Shown here piece by piece: positions 35,613 to 45,213 of a stretch of 64,000 nucleotides of DNA (positions within the stretch are counted from its first letter, which is position 1; every line of letters starts with the position of its first letter). This DNA comes from Pezicula radicicola (lineage: Eukaryota > Ascomycota > Leotiomycetes > Helotiales > Dermateaceae). The DNA lies in assembly GCA_003008705.1 (NCBI GenBank), contig PDUO01000013.1:1012702-1076701 (forward strand). Direction: 5' to 3'. The notes beneath the pieces are model-generated. The model made no database searches. It was given only the letters and a program-made list of their open reading frames with translations, and had not been told where the DNA came from. A program made the position numbers and the translations under genes.

Positions 35613-36956
35613 TCACTCAACCTCAAACTGCACAACCCACCTAACCCTCCACCCCAAAGCAACGGTCCTACAAACCTTCCCAAACTCAACATCCGTCCTA
35701 ATGTGACTCAAAACCCCATCTTCCTCATCATCCATTCTCCTACCGACCCACACAACAAAGAGGCCCATATCCCTCCACCAATTCCTTCCTTCAAACCTAA
35801 CCCCCTCGCCCTTTAAAAACTCCCTCGAATCATAATTCTGACTCTCTACATCAAGAGTCTCAGAATGTTTAGGATCACCTTTCTCGATAAATTGTCTGGC
35901 TTTTGTCATTAAAGGACTAAATTTCATTTCTGAAGGTGAAATAACGAGATTCACAGGTCCAAATCTTTTAACACTTCTATCGACTTTTTTGACAACGAAA
36001 TTGATGGGGACGTCTCGGGCTGGGAGGTCCCAATGTCGTTCTGGTTCCGGTTCTGGTTCTGGAGCGCTGTTTGTGGTGGTGGTGCTGGTAGTGGGTTCTT
36101 GCTCGATATTCTGCGTTGGCATTTCGATGTTTTCAGTTGCCGTTGTTGTAGAGTTTTCTGTTGCCATTTGTTCTTGCTGATTGAAGCATGCGTGCAACTC
36201 CGCTTCCAAGTCTGGTTCAGGAGAAGGAGCAGACTGAGATTGAGATTGAGATTGTTCTGGGATAAACATTTGACTTGACTGGGAATTCGTGTCGTTTCCT
36301 ATTTCGAAATGAGCATCCCGCGCGGGACTCAACTCGATATACAGGTCTACGTCTGGAGAAATTTCAAATAGAGGTTGTGAGCCTGGAGTAATCGTTCGAC
36401 TTGATTGAGAGCTCGTATCATCATTTCCCGTTCCAATTACAGCATCCCATTCCGCGCTCAAGTCGGCTTCCAACTCGGCTTCCATATCCACTTCAGTAGG
36501 AAGAGCCGGTTGTAGCTGTGAGGTATTTATTTGACTTAACTGGGTGCTCGTAGTAGAGAGATCGTTATTTTCTGATCCCAATGTAGCGTTCAATGCGGCG
36601 TTCGAATATGTGTCTAGATCGAATTGCAAAGAAGTATCAGATCGATTATTGTCATTGGGCGGCGATTGAGGGGCAGCGGTATCAGAAATCAAGACTTCTT
36701 CATCAGGATCTGGTCCAAATAAGTCTTCTGTTTCTTTGCTGAACCCCGTCTCTGATTCTGGCCTTGATTCCATAAAGCCAACATCGACACCTTGCGCAGC
36801 ATCTGGCCCTGATGCGTCTTCCTCTCTCTCATCCCCATCTCCTTCCATACTCATCTCCACATCCTCGCTCATATCTGTTCTCGCTGTCGTTTCCGTTTTC
36901 GAAATACCAAATGGTGTTATGGTGTAATCCTCAAGCAGGCTACATGAGAACTTCAA
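35613..36956 (-). CDS. Unrecognised acidic repeat protein with C-terminal family domain (paralogue A)
   Basis: Single exon of 447 aa, or 419 aa from the ATG at 36,872 (MSEDVEMSMEGD), which I slightly prefer. Residues 40-300 are acidic and rich in S, T, Q and E, with three to four degenerate repeats of about 43-45 residues (each with a WDA/RDA, IG, NDT, SQSS pattern) and an SQSQSQS run. The last 150 residues share a domain with the proteins at 38,118 and 39,967: PINFVV, then GPVNLVIS, TKAR, a FVVWVG strand, and the end DVEFGKV...LGW. The function is unknown. The disordered, acidic N-terminus would suit a nuclear or scaffold role, but that is conjecture. Overlap with a cited domain cannot be checked here. 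Confidence 0.75.
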   Translation of the reverse strand: MKFSCSLLEDYTITPFGISKTETTARTDMSEDVEMSMEGDGDEREEDASGPDAAQGVDVGFMESRPESETGFSKETEDLFGPDPDEEVLISDTAAPQSPPNDNNRSDTSLQFDLDTYSNAALNATLGSENNDLSTTSTQLSQINTSQLQPALPTEVDMEAELEADLSAEWDAVIGTGNDDTSSQSSRTITPGSQPLFEISPDVDLYIELSPARDAHFEIGNDTNSQSSQMFIPEQSQSQSQSAPSPEPDLEAELHACFNQQEQMATENSTTTATENIEMPTQNIEQEPTTSTTTTNSAPEPEPEPERHWDLPARDVPINFVVKKVDRSVKRFGPVNLVISPSEMKFSPLMTKARQFIEKGDPKHSETLDVESQNYDSREFLKGEGVRFEGRNWWRDMGLFVVWVGRRMDDEEDGVLSHIRTDVEFGKVCRTVALGWRVRWVVQFEVE

Positions 36957-38031
36957 AATCTCAAGTTCCTCACTCTAGTTAACAGATATTTATCTACATA
37001 TATAACTCCCCAAAGAGCCTATTCACCATAATCATATTATGCCACAATCAGTAATAAAGAAACCCCAAATCCTAACCCCTGAACCGAAAAATCTAGATAT
37101 TTCTCCTATATGCCCCAGAAGAACGTACTAGCAAAATCAAGCGACACCAATAAGCTTATTTTGGGTTCTGATTTCGGTGTCCAATTCTGTCGAAGGAATT
37201 TCTTTGTTATAGTAGTCTATGAAGAGAAGAAACACGAATCTACACCAAGATACGTATCTCTGGAATAGCTTGCGCAGAATTTTCTTTTCTTGTGGCTTTC
37301 GAAGCTTCTAGTGAAATGTTCTCCTAGCTACTAATATATACCCCACAACATAGCGATCAGTTACACAGCTAAGTACAGATATTTATATAATTTACAAGCA
37401 CGTCTTCTACTAGATAGTTATGAGTTTAAACTTATAGAAACTACCTTCTATACACACCACTTATGAGTTATAATATTTGATCATCACACTCGAAACATTT
37501 GTAGTATGGATTCTGAGAGATATTTGCTTTAGAAATACAAGTTCTCTAGATTCATGAATCACGTAGAACCACATTGTTTATCTGGGACTACCTCGCTTAC
37601 CTAGAACCATCTCGTTGATCTAAGACGGTCTCAAAGTATCACCTCGCTTATTTTGGATCATCTTTGTAGATCATCCCCATCCTACTTGGGTGCCCCGGAA
37701 CCACCTCGATCGCCCTCTGCATATTATCGTACTTCTTGGATTAAAATATTTAAGAGCCTCGAGTCACACGTAGGCTGCACATTTCACCATTTTCTTTTCG
37801 AAAAGAAACAAAACAGATTGAAACTTAAGAGCATAACAAGACCCATAAGATCTTAATAACACTACAAAGACCTCTTCTCGAAAACGAAGCTCTCACAGTG
37901 GAATAATGGACTTATTTTGGGAATACGAACGACGACAACGATGAGACCAAACCGAATCCAATCCTTCCGCCTTCATTCACACCACCTCAGCAAAGTAAGT
38001 ATGGCACGCCTCCCAAAATGGGTCATCTTAA
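36957..38031. other. Intergenic stretch
   Basis: No gene supported. At 37,585-37,720 there is a degenerate repetition of an ACCTCG/ATCTCG-TT-ggAcCAtct pattern at about 20-25 base spacing. Confidence 0.4.
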
Positions 38032-38117
38032 ATCTCTGACATACAAGCACCCATCCTCGTCGAATTCATATCAGAATACAAAGAAATTAAGTAACTAGAA
38101 GTGCTGGAGCAGGCGTC

Positions 38118-38513
38118 ATGACACTCGTTCTTGAGAGCAACAAGCAATCCCAGTCCGAAGAACAATCATCCTCAATTTTTCTCTCAGATGAAGAGCAATA
38201 CAAACAAGAAAAAGAAGAACAAAAACCCCCAACCCTAACTTCCTTCGACGAAGATGCTCGAGAATTTGTCTGGGAGAACATCTTTGGTATCGGTGCTATT
38301 CTCAAGAAGGAAGGTTTCAATACTGATCTTATAAGTGCTGAACGTGTCACGACTAAGATATTTGTTAGTTGGGATGTTCGGAGTGTTGCAACTCATGAGA
38401 AGGATCGGGTGCTAATGATGGAGATTAAGGATAATGAGGAGTTTTTGAGGGTGAGGTGGGTTATGGAAGAGAGGGGATGGAGAGATTTATTTGTTGTTGT
38501 GTTTTTTTATTAG
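38118..38513 (+). CDS. Unrecognised family protein (paralogue C), probably 5'-frameshifted
   Basis: Open frame of 131 aa from ATG 38,118. Shares with the minus-strand protein at 39,967 the blocks DEDAREFV...F.IGAILKKEGF, the KIFVSWDVRS strand and the end DNEEFLRV...RGWRDLFVVVFF. The similarity continues upstream of the ATG. In-frame SAGAG precedes it (from 38,100), and in another frame QAPILVEFISEYKEIK (38,044-38,091) matches the other paralogue's LPVLVEFVVFRVNK. A stop and a frame change separate the two pieces, and 24 bases is too short for an intron. So either this copy is a pseudogene or it now starts at 38,118 without its first strand. A Q/E/K-rich insert of about 35 residues follows the second strand. 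Function unknown. Confidence 0.6.
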   Translation: MTLVLESNKQSQSEEQSSSIFLSDEEQYKQEKEEQKPPTLTSFDEDAREFVWENIFGIGAILKKEGFNTDLISAERVTTKIFVSWDVRSVATHEKDRVLMMEIKDNEEFLRVRWVMEERGWRDLFVVVFFY

Positions 38514-38776
38514 GGATTTGGTATTAGGGAGGAATGGGGGAGGTTAGGCCTTGCTACATTTTTAGGGATAGGATCGTTGATTATGCGGCCCGGACTGCTA
38601 CAGGTGTTGAAAGAGACATATTAGAATCAGAATATTAATAATCCCTTAAGCCCTGGAAACAACTTCAGGTTGATCAGCTCGCGTAGTTCTCCAAAAAAGA
38701 AATAGAACCAAAGAAATGCAAGCTAAACAGGAAAAGACAAATTCTCCACAATTCAAGAAGCTTGAGCATACATAAT
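38514..38776. other. Intergenic, 3' flank
   Basis: No coding content seen. Confidence 0.4.
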
Positions 38777-38927
38777 TGTTGAATATGCACGATAATGGGC
38801 AGCAACATATGGTGGCAATAGTGTTGGAATTCTATGTTTCTGTGAAGAAGCTAGAGTACTAGAATAGGCCTACTTGTAGTAGTAGGACGATCACATGACA
38901 ATTCCCATATATTCATTGAATTCAACA
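38777..38927 (+). mobile_element. Solo-LTR-like element, 151 bp, with target duplication ATAAT
   Basis: Begins TGTTGAAT, ends ATTCAACA, and is flanked by ATAAT at 38,772-38,776 and 38,928-38,932. Closely follows the copy at 18,278 (CAGCAACATATGGTGGCAAT near the start, CCCATATATTCA near the end). Inserted between two members of the local gene family. Confidence 0.87.
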
Positions 38928-39966
38928 ATAATCATAAAAATAACCAAAGAGAAGAAGATGGAAAATATCTTAGAGGTGTTTAGATATTACTTGACTTGCC
39001 TAGGGGCTAAAGAACATTTGACTAGCAGTTCTCAATCCCTCCTTAGGTCTCTCGCTTAAGCCACTCATTATTAAACGAGACAAACAACAACAAATTAAAG
39101 TTCAACGAAAACACAACACTTCAAGCTGCCAAGGTTTCATTAGATGTTTACAGCTTTAAAATAAGCGCTTCGACTCGGAAAATATCTTAAATTTAAAATA
39201 ATCGATCTGAAAGGGTTAGACTCAAACTCAAATTTGAACAGGTCCTTTATTCTTAGAGCGTTTTCGATAGGACAAGCATAAAATTTAAAGATAGTAATCA
39301 AATCAAGGCTTGACCCAAATAGAAATACCTAATTATTTCTGATACGTACGGAAATAGTATTTGCCTCGCTACTAAAGCTTTGTGGATATAGGAAAAAGTG
39401 AACATTAGCCAAATAAGTGGGTCTAAAGACAGTACTTACTAAACGTGAAAAAAGCTCTAGCATGAATCGAGAGTGCCCCCGTTTTTGTTCTTTTTTATGA
39501 AAGAAATAGAGAGAGATATTGATGGTTATTAAAGGGATTCTAAAATTGCGTGTTTGACGAAACAGAGTTCCTTCCTATTCAGGGAAGATTTCATTTGCCA
39601 TGAATCAAACCCTTCTTTTCATAACCCTGTATAGGGGTTGAAAATGACTGAAAGGTATAGAAACAGTAGTTTTATTAACGGTATGATAAATCCTTCCGAG
39701 CAGAAAGACTTAACTTCCAGTGATATTTGAATTGCTTTCAAAAACTCAAATTCTGCCCACGTCAATCATCACCCATAGCCACCGCAATAGTCATTTCCAA
39801 TTGACCGAATGTCATAAAGTCCCACGTACTTTCAAGCTAGTTGCATTGTGTAACTTGCAGCAGCCTTCTCACACAGGTTTCTCTTCGGTTTCCAGTCTTC
39901 TCATTTCCGACCATATTCCACTCCAAGTATCTCCAAAGCCCTCACAATTGACACGTTTGCCACCAC
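38928..39966. other. Intergenic stretch
   Basis: About 1 kb, no coding content. Contains antisense-looking frames at its right end only because of the following gene. Confidence 0.4.
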
Positions 39967-40428
39967 CTAAACAAAGAATCTCCAGACAAAATGGTCCTTC
40001 CATCCCCTCGCACCCACCATAGCCATAACTCTTCGAAACTCATCATCAGTGGAAACAGGCGACATAACAGGACCCCCACCATATCTCTTCCTATCACCCA
40101 AAAAACTTGTCTTCCACCTAATGTAACACTTGCACCTTGGTTCCTGCGTCGGCTTAAGACCACACTTCTCGAGGCCCTCAGCAATTTCAAATCGACGATT
40201 CAACACCATACCGCGTGCTTTTGCGTAGAAGTCGGCCAGTTTATCTGTTGATGAAACCAGTACCACGCCCATTCCGGCAGTGTGTCCTATATCGTGGTCC
40301 TCATCGTGTTTGTTGACGCGAAATACGACGAATTCGACCAAGACTGGTAGGGTTCTGGTCGCTGCGTTTCGATTCATTCGTCCTAGCAGTTCTTGTTCGA
40401 AGACATCTAGGTCTCGAGCGGCGGCCAT
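39967..40428 (-). CDS. Unrecognised family protein (paralogue B), intact copy
   Basis: Single exon, 153 aa, the cleanest copy of the local family. Order of blocks: a short helix (VFEQELLGRM), strand LPVLVEFVVFRV, a His/Asp-rich loop (HDEDHDIGHTAGMG), strand VVLVSS, helix FYAKARGMVLNRRFEIAEGLEKCG, the CKCYIRWK strand, and the C-terminal helix-strand TDDEFRRVMAMVGARGWKDHF...FFV. The pattern of a VxLVxS strand, a central helix and the final EF..V....GW motif is shared with the proteins at 35,613 and 38,118. No signal peptide or membrane helix. I do not recognise the domain. The ATG is the first in frame and fits the start of similarity. Confidence 0.72.
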   Translation of the reverse strand: MAAARDLDVFEQELLGRMNRNAATRTLPVLVEFVVFRVNKHDEDHDIGHTAGMGVVLVSSTDKLADFYAKARGMVLNRRFEIAEGLEKCGLKPTQEPRCKCYIRWKTSFLGDRKRYGGGPVMSPVSTDDEFRRVMAMVGARGWKDHFVWRFFV

Positions 40429-41632
40429 ATTTTTGTTCGAAGGGGTTTGGTTGTTGGAATGGGTTTGGTTGATTGAGGAGGGGATGGTTTGTCTTGATGG
40501 GTATGGGGTGAGTGGTGTTGTACTGAAATCACTCTGGGATGTACCAATAGCTATATACCCAGTACAAACCGGCAGAGCAAAGAATCAAAGAGCTTTTAAG
40601 GGAAGTTCTTCTTGGGTGACACTCATAGCAATCTTTATCCAAGGCTGTAGATATGAATTGGTGTTTAGCTCTTTGTACTACTATTGAGGTGGAGGTTTTG
40701 AACGCCATCTAGTAAAAGAATGTTAGGCTCTTGTTAGTAAGTATAAATCACTTTGGTGGTTTCTTTATATTCTATCTTTGATATAGGAAATGGTGTGTAT
40801 GACAATAGTAAAGAGGATAAATGATGTTTTTCATACATTGTATGTATCCTTACCACATGGCACACCTCCAAACAGGCATGAAAATGAGCTTTGTCGCTTG
40901 ATTTTGTGATACTTTTTTACTTTTGCTTTTGTTTAATCACTTACTAGACTAATAGTAGAGGGAATTATAGAGAGGGCTTCTTAGAAAGTTGAAATTGTAA
41001 GTTAATAGTAGGAATAATAATAGATGAGTTAGGGCAGGTTGATTGACAAACAAATACAATAGTTAGAAAGGTCTGTTAAATTCAGACATAATAGTCGCTG
41101 TGTTATGAGAATGTCTGAACTTAAGCATATCCTCCAGGAACACAAACCATACAATGTACATTATATCCTAGCTCAATGTCATTTTCGTCAACGAAGCAAT
41201 CGTAGAAATGCTGACAAGATGGTCGGCCTTGTTTAACGTAGTCCCCTGGCCCCGACTACATTAATTGATTCACTAATCCATATATCATCCTGATTAGATA
41301 CAGCAGTACGATGGACTCGCTTTACTCCTGAGCCTGCCAGCCAAAGTTTCAGCCCCCAAGTGTTCTGCGATGTTCCGTGATAAGCGAGCTGTTGTAGATG
41401 GAGGGTTGCATAGAATTATGATTTGCAGATATCAAATCAGCCTAGAGATCCCCGCCTCCACACTTTAGGCATATTATTTCGCGATGGGGCACAGCCTCAT
41501 TGCCATTAGAGATTTGTTTTTGCTAAGCCTCGTTATACTCACCTATATCTGATGGCAGCATCTGGTGTTCGACGCGGTCCTTTTTCTGCTATTAATCTTC
41601 ATACGCAAGCTAGCAGAATAACAATTATCAAC
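40429..41632. other. Intergenic stretch
   Basis: No coding content beyond the antisense of the 39,967 gene. AT-rich between 40,740 and 41,100. Confidence 0.4.
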
Positions 41633-42510
41633 ATGTGGCTATTAGACACGCAGAGCCTCGAGTTGGAAAACTTCGTGGACGAGTTGAAAGCTCAAGTTAT
41701 GCAATTCTGTCCCATACATGGGGCTCAGAAGAAGTCACATTCCAACAGATCAAAGAGCGAGCGAGGGGAATCGAGAACAAACTCGGGTATATCAAGATCT
41801 GGAACTGCTGCGAAGAGGCTACAGCGGATGGATTCGACTATGTGTGGGTCGATACTTGTTGTATAGACAAGACCAGTAGCGCCGAGTTGTCAGAGGCCAT
41901 CAACTCCATGTATAGGTGGTACCAGGCTGCAGGGCTGTGCTATGTGTATCTGGACGATGTCCTTGACAAGTGCGATCTGGACAAGAGCAGGTGGTCTGCC
42001 AGAGGATGGACACTCCAAGAATTGTTGGCACCAAGCCGCCTCACATTCTTAAATCGCTATTGGGAGGTGATTAGGACCAAAAGAAGTTTGCTCAACAGAA
42101 TATCCAACTGCGCTAAGATTCCGGTATCAGTGTTAATGGACGGTTATGGCGATTCCAGTATCGCACAAAAGATGTCGTGGGTTGCATTCAGAAAGATAAC
42201 ACGTTTAGAAGATCGTGCCTACTCGCTCTTGGGTATTTTTGGAGTGTCTATGCCAATGCTATATGGAGAAGGAGAGAAAGCATTTGAAAGACTACAACTC
42301 GAAATCTTAAAGACCTCCGCTGACCAGTCTATATTTGTCTGGACAAAATTAGATGTAAGTTCACACTCGTCTATCGGTAATGAAGATACGGCTGTGCTCG
42401 CCACGACTGCGGATCATTTATCTTTGGACTGTGCAACATCCTATGAAATGATAAACGTCGGCATGCCACAAGGGCACCAGGAACCACCCTATTGGCATTT
42501 GGCTCCATGA
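41633..42510 (+). pseudogene. HET-domain protein, frameshifted near its start
   Basis: HET domains act in heterokaryon incompatibility and related cell-death responses of filamentous fungi. The natural N-terminus, MWLLDTQSLELENFVDE, begins at ATG 41,633. The next conserved block, SSYAILSHTWGSEEVTF, is in the frame one base earlier, so a single-base change lies near 41,684-41,695. From there the HET core is intact to 42,510: KIWNCCEEATADGFDYVWVD, TCCIDKTSSAELSEAINSM, YRWYQAAGLCYVYLDDV, SRWSARGWTLQELLAPS and the RLEDRAYSLLGIFGV block. The open frame could start at an out-of-frame ATG at 41,635, giving an altered first 30 residues. It stops soon after the domain, with only weak hints of a downstream continuation in another frame (to about 42,740). 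Probably inactive. Confidence 0.78.
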
Positions 42511-42870
42511 AACCCACTCTGGAGCCTATACTCCCACTAGACCTAGATTCTTGTACAATAATATATTGCCTGAGTCTCGTCGGAAAGCTATCTGTATCCA
42601 ACAACATCTCTTTTCGGGCCAGCACTTTCGCCTGTCTACGCACAACCTCAAAAGAATCTCTAGTAAAATACCCCAAGGTTCCCGTCGCAGGAGTAGACCG
42701 CGCGGCGGGCGCCGAAGAGCCCATCACAGTTACTCAATAAAACCTGCGTAAGGATAAGATACATGTAAAGATATCCAGTATGGGCTGTCACTGAACTTGA
42801 CGAGTCCCACGGTCTCCCTCACACTTCACAATCTAGGATAAAGGACCATAATCCAACTCAAACCACCTGT
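42511..42870. other. Stretch between HET gene and exporter
   Basis: A plus-strand frame at 42,492-42,740 may be a remnant of the HET protein's C-terminal part; the similarity is too weak to call. Confidence 0.3.
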
Positions 42871-44727
42871 CTACTGAAATTTGTGCTGCTTTGAGGCAGC
42901 TGAGAAGATGAGCATTGCACAAGCGCAGGCAAATAGGAGCCACCAACCATTCTGTAAACTTGCGGCATAGGTTTTGATGATCTGCGCCTTCATTTCCGGC
43001 TCGAAGCTATGCTTGACAGATTGCGTATCTGCCAAGATAGTTGCGATTTGTGCTGGGGTTAACGAGAGCTCTGTGAGAGAGGCCCGGAGCTTGTTAACAT
43101 AGATGGCAGCGAAGAGGGCAATGCCAAAAGTGTCGCCGACCGACTGGATAAAGATGACAATACTAGTCACGATCCCGATGAATTGTGGTTGAACTGCCAC
43201 CTGTGCGCTGAGAAGCAATCCTGACATGACGGCACCCTGACCAACACCAACCATGATGAGAATGATGACTGCCTCGGCACGAGAAGTGCCGTCGTACCAG
43301 CGGGTCATCAATCCACTTCCAAGAACAATCAAAACCGCTCCAGCGATCGCATTGTAAAGACTTATTCGATACTTGCTCGTGATCCAAGCGGCCAGAGAAT
43401 TGCCGACAACTAATCCAAGCATCATAGGCAGCAAGAGAACTCCAGACAGAGTTGCTGAGTCGCCAAAGACGAGTTGGGAGAATTGAGGAACGTAATACAT
43501 CATTCCCAAAAGATTAGCACCGTAGAAGAATTGAGCCATCCAAATCGTGACTACAGCGCGATTCTTCATCATACTCGGCTCAATAAGGGGATCTTTAGCC
43601 CAGAATTGTGTGACAGGGAAGATGGAAACAGTTACGACTCCAGCGACTAAGCATCCAATGACTTTGGGGCTGTTCCAAGGAAAAGTGTTGCCACCCCAGG
43701 AGATAGCTAAAAGAATCATAATAGTACCGCCTATTAGCAATAACGTACCGAGATAGTCGAAATCACGAATCCCTTGTTTGTAATTGACTTTTGGTGAAGG
43801 CAGTCGAAGAAAGACCATTGTAATAAGTAGACTGATAGGGGAAATACACAGATTAATGTAGAAGCACCATCTCCAAGAGACGTATCTATTAAATAATATC
43901 AGTATCATATTTCCTATGCAAGCAGGTTGCAATTGGCTTACTGGGAGAATACGCCCCCAAGAAGTGGTCCAACAATATCAGCTAGCGCCCAGATGAGTGC
44001 AGTGGAAGAAAGATATTTGCCAACATCGCGGAGAGGTACTAGATCAGTGATAATAACCTGAGAGGTGAATTAGCAACTAGTATCAAAAAGATGCGGTATG
44101 TTTCCAATGTGTGTGTGGTCAAATTAAATAGACATACATTCACAAGTCCATAGATGCCACCAGCACCAATGCCCTGAATAACTCGGGACCAGATGAGCAT
44201 ATTCATGCTACTGGAACCACCACACAGCCCACTACCGAGAATGAAAATGACGGTTCCCAGTATAAACATGTTACGACGACCGAAAATATCGCCGAGTTTG
44301 GAGTACACAGGAGGTACGAGGGCAAATGTAACGAGGAATCCAGTACCAAGCCATGACGAGTTGCGATAATCTTGAAACTCAGAGGAAATGGTAGGTACTG
44401 CTGTGGCGACAATGTTAAAATCCAAAGCGGTGAGTAACATTCCTAAGTTGAGACTATTGCAAGGTTAGTGAAATTCAAAGTTAAGGCTCGATCTACCTAT
44501 AACATATGATATGCTAGGTACGCGACCAAGGGAATTCCATACCCAAACAGGACAACCCAGAACTGGGTCTTCGTAAGGCCTGCCTTCTCTCCAGGAGCAA
44601 TTTCTCTATCTGGAGGGGATTCAACACCCAACTTCTCTTGATCATTTTCACTTGGCGTCGAGGAGTCTCCAGGATGGACCTGCTTCTCCAAGTCCGCAGT
44701 TGGAGGAGTGGTAACCAATTCAGCCAT
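42871..44727 (-). CDS. MFS drug/metabolite exporter, DHA2 (14-helix) family
   Basis: Four exons, 44,727-44,522, 44,453-44,138, 44,057-43,942 and 43,885-42,871, with introns of 68, 80 and 56 bp, about 550 aa. Splicing yields LNLGMLLTALDFNIVATAVP in helix 1, motif A GDIFGRRN, VIQGIGAGGIYGLVN in helix 4, VPLRDVGKY, and then SWRWCFYINLCISPISLL, the typical DHA2 succession. A 60-residue polar N-terminus faces the cytoplasm. The family pumps toxic or secondary-metabolite compounds out with a proton gradient at the plasma membrane. A Zn2Cys6 regulator lies 486 bp upstream on the same strand, so local control is plausible. The intron-1 donor GTACCT is non-standard but restores the family sequence best. 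Confidence 0.92.
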
Positions 44728-45213
44728 TGTAAGATCAACTCTGCTTGTGCGCCGCTGGATAATTGCAATTGGAAGTGATTTCAGCCGGCGAAGTGTATTT
44801 CAATTGAGGATAACCACTGGTTTTGTGCTCGAAGATAGGTGCGGAAACAAATTGGTAAATTGAGGTTACTCACTAAGTGAAGTGAAGCCTTGCAAAATAG
44901 GCGAGGGCTAGCGGCGGAATTGTCGGGGCAAGGGTGTCGAAGCGAGCCCGGCAATGTTTAGTTTGGCCCCTATCAAACCGAATAATAGTGCGCAATAGAC
45001 TATCAGGCATACCTACTAGCTAGCTTCCATTGCTCGCTGGAGGCGACCACCGCTGGCCGTCACTAGTCCCCGATATCCCTGTCTGATTCTGTACGTGAGG
45101 AAAAATTGGTCAGAGGCCTGCTTCAAGCATGTACGTGTAGAGAAGTGATGGGTCACCTGAGACACACTTATTGTGAATAAACCGGAAATGTAAATTAGGT
45201 CTTGGCTTCTTTC
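44728..45213. promoter_or_regulatory. Exporter promoter interval with CGG triplets
   Basis: 486 bp between the regulator's stop and the exporter's start. CGGCGG at 44,912-44,917 and CGG at 44,924-44,926 give a CGG-N6-CGG spacing, the kind of half-site pair Zn2Cys6 proteins bind. The match is short and could be chance. Confidence 0.35.

Noticed and set aside
36033..36278. Plus-strand frame with repeated FWFRFW
   Set aside because: Shadow of the Glu/Pro/Ser repeats of the minus-strand gene at 35,613-36,956.
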